Assembly (NCBI RefSeq): GCF_004295585.1
Contig: NZ_AP019400.1
Span: forward strand, 4,562,001-4,626,000
Length of the DNA stretch: 64,000 bases
Direction of reading: 5' to 3'
Origin: Cohnella abietis
GTDB lineage: Bacteria; Bacillota; Bacilli; Paenibacillales; Paenibacillaceae
Of this stretch, positions 1 to 7,854 are shown piece by piece; the stretch's first letter is position 1; each line of letters begins with the position of its first letter. The translations under genes and the position numbers were made by a program. The notes under the pieces are model-generated. The model had not been told where the DNA came from and did no database searches. It was given only the letters and a program-made list of their open reading frames with translations.

Positions 1-1124
1 ATATTCTCAATCAGAATTCCTAGATGCAATTCACCACGACCACTAACAACAAACGCATCTGGGCTATCGGTTTCTTCTACACGCAAGCTCACATCTGTTT
101 CGATTTCTTTGAACAGACGCTCACGTAGCTTACGGGATGTTACCCATTTACCTTCACGGCCTACAAACGGGCTATTATTAACTAGGAAAGTCATTTGCAG
201 TGTAGGCTCATCAATAGCCAGTACTGGCAAAGCTTCCGGATTAGCTGGATCAGCAATCGTTTCACCGATATTGATTTCTCTTAGACCCGCAATAGCAACA
301 ATGTCACCAGCTGCAGCTTCTTCAACTTCTATCCGCTTCAGACCTTGGAATCCGAACAGCTTCTCAATACGTGCTTGCTTGATCTGGCCTTCACGGTTAA
401 TAACCGCAACGACTTGACCTTGGCTAATACGACCGCGATTAACACGACCGATCGCAATACGTCCCATATATTCATTATAATCAAGCAAAGTTACCAGGAA
501 TTGTAAAGGCTCATCCGGATTTTCCTTCGGAGACGGGATGTGCTCAAGAATCATCTCATACAAAGGCTCCATTGTCGTTTGCAGATCATCAGGGGTATTA
601 CCAGCAATACCATTCAAACCGGAAGCATATACTACCGGGAATTCTAGCTGCTCATCAGTAGCTTCAAGCTCGATGAACAATTCAAGCACTTCATCCACCA
701 CTTCAGCTGGACGAGCTGCGGGACGGTCAATTTTGTTCAAAACAACTACAGGAGTCAATCCTTGCTGTAGTGCTTTACGAAGTACGAATTTAGTTTGGGG
801 CATACAGCCCTCGAAAGCATCAACAACCAGAAGAACACCGTCAACCATCTTCATAATCCGCTCAACTTCACCACCGAAGTCGGCATGTCCTGGTGTATCC
901 ACAATGTTAATCAAATTATCTTTATACTGTACTGCAGTGTTTTTCGCCAAAATAGTAATACCACGTTCCCGCTCCAAATCATTGGAGTCCATAGCACGAT
1001 CTTGAAGCTGCTCGTTGTCACGGAAAGTTCCAGACTGACGTAGCAATTGGTCAACAAGGGTCGTCTTCCCGTGGTCAACGTGGGCAATAATAGCGATATT
1101 ACGAATACGGTCTCTTGAATGCAT
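1..1124 (-). CDS. typA: TypA/BipA ribosome-associated translational GTPase, 3' end beyond window
   Basis: A translation-factor GTPase of the TypA/BipA family that acts on the 70S ribosome and is linked in other bacteria to 50S assembly, cold growth and stress. The reading frame stays open to base 1, so only about the first 374 residues of roughly 610 are present. Visible: the G1 motif AHVDHGKT (residues 14-21), the switch region RERGIT, G3 DTPGHADF, G4 NKID, and the start of EF-Tu domain II followed by an EF-G domain III-like part. The ATG at 1124 follows a GAGGAG ribosome site. The gene appears monocistronic, since a terminator-like hairpin and a candidate promoter lie just upstream. Family assignment is secure because of the near-canonical N-terminus; LepA and EF-G, the closest alternatives, differ in the switch and domain II sequence. 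Confidence 0.95.
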   Translation of the reverse strand, partial: MHSRDRIRNIAIIAHVDHGKTTLVDQLLRQSGTFRDNEQLQDRAMDSNDLERERGITILAKNTAVQYKDNLINIVDTPGHADFGGEVERIMKMVDGVLLVVDAFEGCMPQTKFVLRKALQQGLTPVVVLNKIDRPAARPAEVVDEVLELFIELEATDEQLEFPVVYASGLNGIAGNTPDDLQTTMEPLYEMILEHIPSPKENPDEPLQFLVTLLDYNEYMGRIAIGRVNRGRISQGQVVAVINREGQIKQARIEKLFGFQGLKRIEVEEAAAGDIVAIAGLREINIGETIADPANPEALPVLAIDEPTLQMTFLVNNSPFVGREGKWVTSRKLRERLFKEIETDVSLRVEETDSPDAFVVSGRGELHLGILIEN

Positions 1125-1147
1125 AATTCCACTCCTCATTTATCTGT

Positions 1148-1167
1148 GAACCCTAATTATAGGGTTC
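1148..1167 (-). promoter_or_regulatory. 20-bp palindrome over a TATAAT box ahead of typA
   Basis: GAACCCTA, a 4-base centre and TAGGGTTC form a perfect inverted repeat 24 bases upstream of the typA start. Read on the minus strand it contains TATAAT, a perfect -10 box, so it is a candidate typA promoter with an overlapping operator or a leader hairpin. The -35 region (TTGTTT at 18 bp) is poor. What is seen is the palindrome and the box; the promoter role is inferred. Confidence 0.4.
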
Positions 1168-1182
1168 TCTAAATCCACAAAA

Positions 1183-1209
1183 CAAAACGTCGACACGAGG
1201 CCGACGTTA
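1183..1209 (-). terminator. Probable intrinsic terminator of the 1328-1810 gene
   Basis: On the minus strand AACGTCG and CGACGTT form a 7-bp stem with a 9-base loop, followed by TTGTTTTG. It lies about 120 bases past the stop of the upstream membrane-protein gene and before the typA promoter candidate. The stem is short and the U-run is broken, so this is a moderate call. Confidence 0.45.
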
Positions 1210-1327
1210 ATTTGCATCACCGGTACGTTTGACATAGCGCTAGTACAACAACTCTCGCCAGTCTCCATCCCTTCTATTATACGCTACAATTAATCAAAAG
1301 CCAACTATAAGTTAAAAAATCACAGCA

Positions 1328-1810
1328 CTACCACGTACGAGGCCGACGTAGAACGAGCCACACCCCAACACCGATGAGAGCAGCAGCCAATAAGTATATT
1401 CCCCATGTCCAAAGCAACGTCATAAAGAACGCGACAAGGGATAATACTGCAAGCCCGACAGCCGTTGTCCATAACTGCTTGGAGCGGCTATAGCCGAATA
1501 CGTAAAATTCATAAAGTCCAACCGCAACTGCAAAAGGAAATAGCGGCCATAAGTATTTCATTAATCCCCATCCAAACCAATTACCGATTAACAGTAATAC
1601 TGAAACGACCGTCAAGATTCCGGCTGGAATCAAAGCTGCTGAAGGCAGCATACGACCAAAATAGAGCACATGCAGCAACACGCCAGGAATTAAAATAAAC
1701 AGCGGCCAAAACACAGCACCGATGTAAGCAAACACACCCAGCTTACCCAAAAGAATAATCAACCCCACAGCCACGATTCCAATTCCGACTGCGGCGGATT
1801 GTCTGTTCAC
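1328..1810 (-). CDS. Small multi-pass membrane protein, LiaI/LiaF-like transmembrane domain
   Basis: A 160-residue, very hydrophobic protein with about five to six membrane segments. It begins with a short charged tail, then an IVAVGLIILLGKLG helix and the FWPLFILIPGVLL pattern. A second LWPLFPFAVAVGLYEF segment repeats the same W-P-L-hydrophobic theme. This repeated pattern is typical of the LiaI/LiaF-type and DUF5668-like transmembrane domains of Bacillota, which in cell-envelope stress systems accompany LiaRS. No LiaFSR partners are nearby, so its role is not known. The protein ends in an Arg-rich cytoplasmic tail (RRPRTW). It has its own terminator-like hairpin downstream and lies 162 bases from the TerC gene. 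The family call rests on pattern only. Confidence 0.7.
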   Translation of the reverse strand: MNRQSAAVGIGIVAVGLIILLGKLGVFAYIGAVFWPLFILIPGVLLHVLYFGRMLPSAALIPAGILTVVSVLLLIGNWFGWGLMKYLWPLFPFAVAVGLYEFYVFGYSRSKQLWTTAVGLAVLSLVAFFMTLLWTWGIYLLAAALIGVGVWLVLRRPRTW

Positions 1811-1972
1811 GATGGATCCCCCACTTCATCCCATACTCTTAATGCCCATACCCTAATGGGTTGTGACATCTTTTTCTTTAGTTTAATGTAAGTTGAAGGA
1901 AAAAACTAGTTCGTGCATGCAAAATTTTACCTAAAGTTTAATAATGATTATTTTTTAATATTGAAATGAAAA

Positions 1973-2635
1973 CTATGAACGACGTCGAAGGATGAGTGCT
2001 GCAACCAGAAGTAACATGACCATAATGATGGGAAATAACCTGTCGAATTCGGAAGGTAACATGTGAATGTATTTCTTTAATCCCGCATCTCCAAGCATCA
2101 TCTCGGACGCCGTATAGCCTAGCAACCCGCCACCTAGGTAAAGTAAGCCAGGAAATCGATCTAGCACTCTGATAATAAAGGAGCTACCCCAAATAATAAT
2201 CGGGATGCTCATTACAATTCCTATTATTAGCATAGCCGTATCTCCACCTGCGATTGCTGCAACTGCTAGCACATTGTCAAGACTCATCACGAAATCCGCT
2301 ACCACAATGGTCCATACCGCTCCTGCAAGCGTAGATGCCGCCTTGTTATCATGGGACTTTTCCTTATTGTCTAACAATAGCTGCAAGGCAATAACGAACA
2401 GCAATATCGCTCCTGCGGTCTGAAGGAACGGGATATGTAGCAGTTTGATAGCACCTAATGTTAATACACATCTTAATACTATAGCGAAAATAGCCCCCCA
2501 CCAGACTGCCCTTCTCCTTTGGTTCGGTGGCAGCCTACGTCCTGCCATTGCAATAACAATGGCATTATCACCACTTAAAAGTAAATTAATCATTATGATT
2601 TCCAGGAAGACAAGCAGAGTTTCCATCGTTCCCAT
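1973..2635 (-). CDS. TerC-family integral membrane protein (YjbE-like)
   Basis: A 220-residue TerC-superfamily membrane protein with about seven helices. TerC proteins of Bacillota (YjbE, YkoY) are metal exporters, in several studied cases of manganese, that supply metal to secreted enzymes. The signature acidic residues are present in the first helix (LLLSGDNAIVIAMAG) and in the repeated half (VVADFVMSLDNVLAVAA), as expected for the internal duplication. The ATG at 2635 is chosen over an in-frame start 33 bases further upstream because a GAGGGGG ribosome site stands 6-7 bases before it. It is divergent from a second TerC gene at 2760 and shares its short upstream region. I saw no yybP-ykoY riboswitch in the 124-base gap. 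The substrate is inferred from the family only. Confidence 0.85.
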   Translation of the reverse strand: MGTMETLLVFLEIIMINLLLSGDNAIVIAMAGRRLPPNQRRRAVWWGAIFAIVLRCVLTLGAIKLLHIPFLQTAGAILLFVIALQLLLDNKEKSHDNKAASTLAGAVWTIVVADFVMSLDNVLAVAAIAGGDTAMLIIGIVMSIPIIIWGSSFIIRVLDRFPGLLYLGGGLLGYTASEMMLGDAGLKKYIHMLPSEFDRLFPIIMVMLLLVAALILRRRS

Positions 2636-2759
2636 ACAAACACCCCCTCTTACCAGTTTTATGTACAAGCTGAAGAGGATATGAATGTAGGAACATTTTT
2701 GAATCTATTTTAAAAAGTTTACGTATTACCCTTTTATTAAAGCTTGTGGAGGGATTAAC

Positions 2760-3491
2760 GTGGAATTGTTTGGCTGGGATTTACTGAGCATAGACTTCTG
2801 GTCTCTGTTGCTAACAATCGTATTTATTGATCTATTACTCGCTGGTGACAACGCTATTGTCATTGGTCTCGCGGCAAGAAATTTACCAAAGCATTTACAG
2901 AGAAGAGCTGTCGTTTGGGGAACTGCTGGGGCAGTCATCATTCGTATCGTTGCTACTATGCTCGTCGTCTCCCTTCTCAAAATCCCATTCCTGCTTGCAA
3001 TTGGTGGCGTATTACTCATCTGGATTGCATACAAGCTGCTCGTCCAAGAGGACGCACATGGAGATATTAAAGCAGGCTCAACACTATGGGCTGCTATACG
3101 AACAATAGTCATAGCAGATGCAGCTATGGGGCTGGATAATGTAATTGCAGTAGCTGGTGCGGCTCATGGAGATTATTTTCTTGTCGTACTTGGACTTCTG
3201 ATAAGCATTCCTATTGTTGTGTGGGGAAGCACCTTGTTCATCAAAATTATCGGGAAATATCCATGGATTATTTACTTGGGCTCCGGTGTTCTGGCATTTA
3301 CTGCTGCCAAGATGATTACTCATGAAGGTGAGTTTAAGGGATTTTTCGATAGCAACCCTGAATTTACTTGGATATTCTTAGCCATTATGGTTGTGCTCGT
3401 TATTGTAGCCGGAGTTTGGACAAACGCTATCAGAGCACGCAAAATTCAGCGTAATAAACAGAAGCCTGTTCTTTCGACTAAGCATAAATAG
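2760..3491 (+). CDS. TerC-family integral membrane protein, second copy
   Basis: A 243-residue TerC-family membrane protein, probably a metal-ion exporter like its divergent neighbour. It carries the same paired acidic motifs, LLLAGDNAIVIGLAA in the first half and IADAAMGLDNVIAVAGAA in the second, with about seven membrane helices and a basic, Lys/Arg-rich C-terminal tail. It starts with GTG at 2760 after a GGAGGGA site. The two neighbours share the fold but only moderate sequence identity by eye, so this looks like an old duplication rather than a recent one. It is transcribed alone and ends at a strong hairpin shared with the convergent thiI gene. The transported ion cannot be read from the sequence. 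Confidence 0.85.
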   Translation: MELFGWDLLSIDFWSLLLTIVFIDLLLAGDNAIVIGLAARNLPKHLQRRAVVWGTAGAVIIRIVATMLVVSLLKIPFLLAIGGVLLIWIAYKLLVQEDAHGDIKAGSTLWAAIRTIVIADAAMGLDNVIAVAGAAHGDYFLVVLGLLISIPIVVWGSTLFIKIIGKYPWIIYLGSGVLAFTAAKMITHEGEFKGFFDSNPEFTWIFLAIMVVLVIVAGVWTNAIRARKIQRNKQKPVLSTKHK

Positions 3492-3501
3492 TTAAGTACA
3501 C

Positions 3502-3543
3502 AAAAAGCCATGAGCCGCATTAACCTGCGCTTCATGGCTTTTT
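3502..3543. terminator. Bidirectional terminator between the TerC gene and thiI
   Basis: AAAAAGCCATGA and TCATGGCTTTTT form a 12-bp perfect stem with an A-run on one side and a T-run on the other, so it can end transcription from both convergent genes. Confidence 0.85.
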
Positions 3544-3552
3544 ATTTTATAC

Positions 3553-4773
3553 TCAGAACCACTCGTCTTCCTTTTGTTCAGCTTTTTGCGAAATTCCTTC
3601 TTCTCTTAAAATTAATGTCTCAGTTTCCTGTACGGCTTTATCGACCAACTGATCCATCTCTTCCCCTAAATGAGCCTCTATCCGCTCAACTAGATCCAAA
3701 TCCGGATTAATTGCCGGGTTTTTAGGCACGAACAAGGTACAGCAATCCTCGAAGGGCAGTATGGATGTCTCAAATGTGCCGATGGTTTCTGCATATTTAA
3801 TAATATCTATCTTGTCCATCATTACTAGCGGGCGAAGCAAAGGCAGTGCTGCTGCACGGCCAATTACATTCATACTTCCAAGTGTCTGGCTTGCCACTTG
3901 TCCAAGGCTATCACCGGTTACAATAGCGAGCGCCCCTGTTTGCTCAGCAAGCTTTTCCGTTATTCTAAGCATATATCTTCTCATCAGCGTAATGATCAAG
4001 CTATCGTGACCCGTTTGAGTTAGCTTTGTTTGTACTTCCGTGAATGGAACGAGATGGATCTTTATTTTACCACTATAATAGGCCAATCTTTGCGCAAGTG
4101 TAATGACCTTTTCTTTGGCTTGCTCACTTGTGAACGGATAGCTATGAAAATGGACAGCCTCCAGAACAAGTCCCTTCCTCATCGCCATCCACCCGGCTAC
4201 AGGGCTGTCAATCCCTCCGGAGAGCAGAAGCATCGCTTTCCCATTCATGCCCAGTGGGAAGCCTCCTGCAGCCTTCTCGACTTCACAGTACAAATAAGTA
4301 TTTTCATGCTGAATATCAATCTTCAGCTCCACTTCAGGATTGCGTACGTTAACCTTCAGGTCAGGAGTATTCCGTAGAACATGAGAACCTACTAGATGAT
4401 TCATTTCCACGGAATCATGCGGGAATTGCTTCCATGCGCGCTTCACCGATACTTTGAATGTCTTAGGGGCTGGTGTTAATCCACTTATAAGCTCAAGTGC
4501 ACTGTCACGAATCGCATCTAGGCTCTGCTCTGCTTTTACTACAGGACTGAATGAAAGAACGCCGAATATATCCTTTACTCTGTCCCCAACAAGCCCGTAG
4601 CTTTCTCCATTGAGACGGATGTACAATCGACCAAGCGTTTTCTCATATGTAAGCGCTGGGAATGATTTTAAAGCCGTCTTAATTTGATAAGCAAGCAGAC
4701 TTTCGAATCGATGTCTATTTTTCCCTTTGATCGTTATTTCTCCGAAACGTACCATAATGAGTTCGTATTCCAT
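3553..4773 (-). CDS. thiI: tRNA 4-thiouridine synthetase ThiI
   Basis: ThiI activates U8 of tRNA by adenylation and inserts sulfur to give 4-thiouridine; in some bacteria it also feeds sulfur to thiamine synthesis. The 406-residue protein has an N-terminal ferredoxin-like and THUMP region (about 1-165) and a PP-loop ATPase with LLSGGIDS at 183-190. It lacks the C-terminal rhodanese domain of the E. coli enzyme, as in Bacillus, where a dedicated cysteine desulfurase hands over the sulfur. That partner is the gene directly upstream: its TAA stop is followed at once by this ATG, so the two are co-translated. The gene ends at a bidirectional terminator. Confidence 0.95.
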   Translation of the reverse strand: MEYELIMVRFGEITIKGKNRHRFESLLAYQIKTALKSFPALTYEKTLGRLYIRLNGESYGLVGDRVKDIFGVLSFSPVVKAEQSLDAIRDSALELISGLTPAPKTFKVSVKRAWKQFPHDSVEMNHLVGSHVLRNTPDLKVNVRNPEVELKIDIQHENTYLYCEVEKAAGGFPLGMNGKAMLLLSGGIDSPVAGWMAMRKGLVLEAVHFHSYPFTSEQAKEKVITLAQRLAYYSGKIKIHLVPFTEVQTKLTQTGHDSLIITLMRRYMLRITEKLAEQTGALAIVTGDSLGQVASQTLGSMNVIGRAAALPLLRPLVMMDKIDIIKYAETIGTFETSILPFEDCCTLFVPKNPAINPDLDLVERIEAHLGEEMDQLVDKAVQETETLILREEGISQKAEQKEDEWF

Positions 4774-5952
4774 TTACTGCTTCCTCTCTAACGGCTTTAG
4801 CTTGGCTACAGCCATCTTAAGCCTTTCCCCTAATATTTCGATATCTTCCTTTGAATGCTCATCGCCAAAGCTAATACGAATGCTTCCAGATGCTCGATCT
4901 GCATCAAAGCCCATAGCCAGAAGTACCCGGCTTGGCTTCAGACTCTTGGAGGAGCAGGCTGATTGGGTAGACACCTGTATGCCATGCTTCTCGAGCATAT
5001 GAACAATGACTTCTGGCTTCATCCCTGGATAGGACAAATTCACGATATGAGGTGCATAATCATTTTCATTAAATTGTTTATCTGAGGAGGAGAGTCCATT
5101 CAATACTAACTCAGGAATTCGACTAACGAGTTCAAGCAGCTGTCGTCTCATCTCGTACATTCGTTGCCTTCTGTTTTCCCTGCTCTCTATCGTCAATCTT
5201 AGTGCCTGTGACATAGCTACGATTCCGGGGACATTAAGCGTGCCTGATCGAATGCCCTGCTCTTGATCTCCACCGCTTTGCAGAGGAGCAAGCTCGACTC
5301 CCTCTTTAACAAGAAGGAACCCCATTCCTTTAGGTCCACCAAACTTATGCGCCGAGCCGGTATACAAATGTACGCCCGAGCCCGCCCAATCAAATGGCAC
5401 CTTGCCTATCGCTTGAACCCCGTCCACATGAAATCTTACATGAGAATGCTTTGAGATTATCTTCCCAATCTCTTGAATGGGTTGAATGACACCCGTTTCA
5501 TTGTTAACCTGCATAATACTAACGAGCACAGTGTCCTTCCGAATGGCTTGCGCCACATCATCTGGATTTACTCTGCCCAGATGATCGACTGGAAGTATTG
5601 TCACTTGGATTCCCATCGTTTCAAGCTGACGAACTGATTGATACACCGATGCGTGCTCAATTGCAGTCGTAATAATATGTTTGGATACCCTTGTTACTTT
5701 ATATATCGAGCCTTTAATGGCCAAATTATTACTTTCTGTTCCACCCGAAGTAAAAACAATCTCCTTCGAGGAAGCCCCCATTCTTGCAGCGATGCTTGTG
5801 CGAGCCCTTTCCACTAGCTTCATCGCTTCAGCGCCGGCTTGATGTAAGGCGGATGCATTCGCATAATGAAGCTTCATCAGCTCGCTCATCGTATCAATAA
5901 CCGTTGGCAGCATTGGGGTTGATGCACAATGATCATAATAATAAGTTTTCAT
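4774..5952 (-). CDS. Cysteine desulfurase (NifS/NifZ-like), sulfur donor for ThiI
   Basis: A PLP-dependent class V aminotransferase-fold enzyme that takes sulfur from cysteine and carries it as a persulfide. The 392-residue protein shows the PLP lysine in GSAHKFGG (K203), the cofactor Asp/His region HVDGVQAIGK, and the active cysteine in STQSACSS (C333), with the short loop that goes with direct handover to ThiI-type partners. It abuts thiI with no intergenic base. In Bacillus the corresponding gene (nifZ/yrvO-type) is paired with thiI and serves 4-thiouridine synthesis. Sequence alone does not exclude a role in Fe-S or other tRNA thiolation, but the pairing favours ThiI. Confidence 0.92.
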   Translation of the reverse strand: MKTYYYDHCASTPMLPTVIDTMSELMKLHYANASALHQAGAEAMKLVERARTSIAARMGASSKEIVFTSGGTESNNLAIKGSIYKVTRVSKHIITTAIEHASVYQSVRQLETMGIQVTILPVDHLGRVNPDDVAQAIRKDTVLVSIMQVNNETGVIQPIQEIGKIISKHSHVRFHVDGVQAIGKVPFDWAGSGVHLYTGSAHKFGGPKGMGFLLVKEGVELAPLQSGGDQEQGIRSGTLNVPGIVAMSQALRLTIESRENRRQRMYEMRRQLLELVSRIPELVLNGLSSSDKQFNENDYAPHIVNLSYPGMKPEVIVHMLEKHGIQVSTQSACSSKSLKPSRVLLAMGFDADRASGSIRISFGDEHSKEDIEILGERLKMAVAKLKPLERKQ

Positions 5953-6016
5953 TTCTAATTCCCCATTCTTCTATCTAAGGAATGTATTTAATCATTCCAT
6001 AATAAAGGGACCAATA

Positions 6017-6035
6017 ACGGGAGTCATGCTCCCGT
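6017..6035 (-). terminator. Hairpin after the lytic transglycosylase gene
   Basis: ACGGGAG and CTCCCGT form a 7-bp stem with a 5-base loop, about 36 bases after the stop of the gene at 6071. The following bases on the minus strand are only partly T-rich, so terminator function is tentative. Confidence 0.35.
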
Positions 6036-6070
6036 CTTGATCCCCTTCATCCTTATGCTATCTTACTGAT

Positions 6071-6796
6071 CTAAGCGCCCCAACGACTGGATGCATCCAG
6101 AACCTTACGAATATAATTCTGCGTTTCAGTTGGCAGCTTCTGTAGATTCAACGCAATATCCTGATCATTGGCGATACCAAGTCGATCCACACGCCCTGGT
6201 CCTGCGTTATAGGCAGCTAATGCTGTCGAAACATTACCTTCATATTTCCGCAATAAATAGGAGAGGAACCTTGTTCCTCCATCGATATTCTGGGCTGGAT
6301 CGAACGAATCCGATACTCCAAGACCTCGCGCCGTATCATCCATTAATTGCATAAGTCCTTTGGCGCCTGCCGAAGAAACAGCATTGGGATTAAACGATGA
6401 CTCCGATTGGACTACGCCTTTAATCAGAGCCGGATCGACACCATACTTGGCTCCTGCGGCGGAGATGAGATCATCGTAGGCCGAGGACGAACCGCTATCG
6501 CTGGTCAATGCTCCTCTCCAAGAAGCAGTTGGCACGGACAATCCAGAAACCTTCATGGAATTAGTTGTTTCTCCACTCGTTGATTCCTGCAATGAGCTTG
6601 TATTTAATTGGCTTAGTAATATATCAAAAAGTCCCGTTGAATCACTTGCCGATACGTTCGTCGCTTTGTTACTTAAAGGATTTAATTCCGTCATCCATTG
6701 CGTCAAAAGCATTTGCTTTAATAATCTTGGATCCGTCGTTACATTCACGTCGGTTATCTCCCGGTAGTCAAATTGTAAGCTTTCTTTATTGTACAA
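6071..6796 (-). CDS. Lytic transglycosylase with SLT domain
   Basis: A murein-cleaving enzyme of the soluble lytic transglycosylase family 1 type. The C-terminal domain (about residues 108-235) has the catalytic glutamate in QSESSFNPNAVS (E132), then GAKGLMQLM and the AYNAGPGRV motif. The N-terminal 100 residues are Ser/Thr/Asn-rich and look unstructured. No signal peptide is visible, so export may use another route or the protein may act in spores or dead cells. The longest frame starts with TTG at 6796 without a good ribosome site. A GTG at 6748 follows GGGAG at 9 bases and may be the true start, which would shorten the N-terminus by 16 residues. The gene stands alone between hairpins. Confidence 0.85.
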   Translation of the reverse strand: MYNKESLQFDYREITDVNVTTDPRLLKQMLLTQWMTELNPLSNKATNVSASDSTGLFDILLSQLNTSSLQESTSGETTNSMKVSGLSVPTASWRGALTSDSGSSSAYDDLISAAGAKYGVDPALIKGVVQSESSFNPNAVSSAGAKGLMQLMDDTARGLGVSDSFDPAQNIDGGTRFLSYLLRKYEGNVSTALAAYNAGPGRVDRLGIANDQDIALNLQKLPTETQNYIRKVLDASSRWGA

Positions 6797-6851
6797 TAAC
6801 TACCGCAGTCCGACTAGTCCCGACAAGGAATTGTTCTTCCGTTCTTTAGAC

Positions 6852-7064
6852 CTATTTATTGTCCTTAGGCTGGAAGGTCAAGCAGCAAGTAACTGATGAG
6901 GTTTTGGCAACATCTTGATGAGTGAAAAATTCATCGGAAAATTCCTCATTCCAATTGTTCTCAGCATGCGAATCCACTTCAATAGTTATTTCTTGGGCTC
7001 CACATTGATTTCCCTGATTCCAGAAGGAACAATTACTGACACTGCAAGCTACACCTTTCGGCAA
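6852..7064 (-). CDS. DUF1540 domain protein, Cys-rich small protein
   Basis: A 70-residue protein of the DUF1540 type, widespread in spore-formers and of unknown function. The conserved pattern is seen at the N-terminus: VACSVSNCSFW, then GNQCGAQEITIEV, and a later pair in VTCCLTF. The five cysteines suggest metal binding or disulfides. It starts with TTG at 7064; the start is fixed by the strong AGGGGGGTGAT ribosome site just upstream. That site lies inside an unusual structured leader (7067-7124) and may be switched by it. The middle is acidic and Asn/Glu-rich. It lies 79 bases after the YpuI gene and could be read with it or from its own promoter. Confidence 0.8.
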   Translation of the reverse strand: MPKGVACSVSNCSFWNQGNQCGAQEITIEVDSHAENNWNEEFSDEFFTHQDVAKTSSVTCCLTFQPKDNK

Positions 7065-7066
7065 TC

Positions 7067-7124
7067 AAATCACCCCCCTGTCTATTGTGCACCCTGAATA
7101 GACAGGTATGCAGACAGAGGGGTG
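7067..7124 (-). promoter_or_regulatory. Leader with two mutually exclusive hairpins over the DUF1540 ribosome site
   Basis: On the minus strand the leader has three related segments. Segment 1 (7124-7112) reads CACCCCTCTGTCT. Segment 2 (7106-7097) reads CCTGTCTATT. Segment 3 (7086-7071) reads AATAGACAGGGGGGTG and contains the ribosome site. Segment 2 pairs with the first 10 bases of segment 3, leaving most of the G-run free. Segment 1 pairs with the last 13 bases of segment 3, including the whole ribosome site, with one G-U pair. The two folds cannot coexist, as in translational switches. This is seen by hand pairing; no function has been shown. Confidence 0.5.
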
Positions 7125-7143
7125 GAGTTTTTAGACATAATTG

Positions 7144-7644
7144 TTATTTGGACTGACTTTGCATCCGACGCTGAGTCAGATAATCACTTTCGTAATAAGA
7201 CAAATCATCTCGCAGCTCCTCATAAAGACGAGAAATGCTAAGAATGATGTCTCTCGCTGGACGAATAGGCTTTATACGGAAGCGAATAGCATCTTGACCT
7301 GTATATGCGTATCGTCCATCCTCTGAATAACATTCATTTTTAGGATAAAAGAAGGCATTCACGCCATTATGATACACTTCATACAGTGCGCGTTCAGCGA
7401 GGTCATTGTCCAAGTTCGGACGGCGTAGGATCGCTCCTAGCTTCTCGTAAGCAACCTCGGAGAATACAAGCAAATGACGTAAATCGGACAGCAATCCGCT
7501 ATAAAATGCTGAACTATCGGGATTGTCTGCTTGAACCAGTTGTTCAAGTGCGTGATTATTAAGAAATTGTTCAATCGGATCAATAGCTGCCTTTAATTTC
7601 TCACGACTGGATTCTGCGAGCGCTTTAATATTAATAGCTGGCAT
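7144..7644 (-). CDS. ypuI: YpuI-family protein (DUF3907)
   Basis: A 166-residue cytoplasmic protein similar to Bacillus subtilis YpuI, whose function is not established. It is mostly helical and charged in the N-terminal half. The second half holds the conserved stretch NAFFYPKNECYSEDGRYAY and RIKPIRPARDI that typifies the family. There is no signal peptide or membrane segment. The ATG at 7644 follows an AAAGGGGAA ribosome site. It is divergent from the subtilase gene and upstream of the DUF1540 gene on the same strand. The name rests on recalled resemblance to the Bacillus family rather than a catalytic motif. Confidence 0.7.
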   Translation of the reverse strand: MPAINIKALAESSREKLKAAIDPIEQFLNNHALEQLVQADNPDSSAFYSGLLSDLRHLLVFSEVAYEKLGAILRRPNLDNDLAERALYEVYHNGVNAFFYPKNECYSEDGRYAYTGQDAIRFRIKPIRPARDIILSISRLYEELRDDLSYYESDYLTQRRMQSQSK

Positions 7645-7854
7645 AAATTGTTCCCCTTTCCATTGTACAGAAGCATAACCTTATGGCATTTTATGGGTAT
7701 CAAGATAAATAGTCCCGCTTTGACCCGCGAAACCTTCCTCATAGTAACATAAATCGGAATGAAACGGTACTGGCAAGTATATTTTTCTCATCTCGCCTCA
7801 TCCTAATGACATAAGCTTCCCTTGTTATAGGGAATGAAAAAGGAGAGGTGTGCC

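Noticed and set aside
2636..2759. yybP-ykoY manganese riboswitch ahead of the TerC genes
   Set aside because: The gap is only 124 bases between divergent starts and shows no typical structure; it was considered only because TerC genes often have one.
7834..7854. ATG 7834 as start of the subtilase
   Set aside because: The ribosome site AAGGAGAGGTG lies after it and points to TTG 7855.
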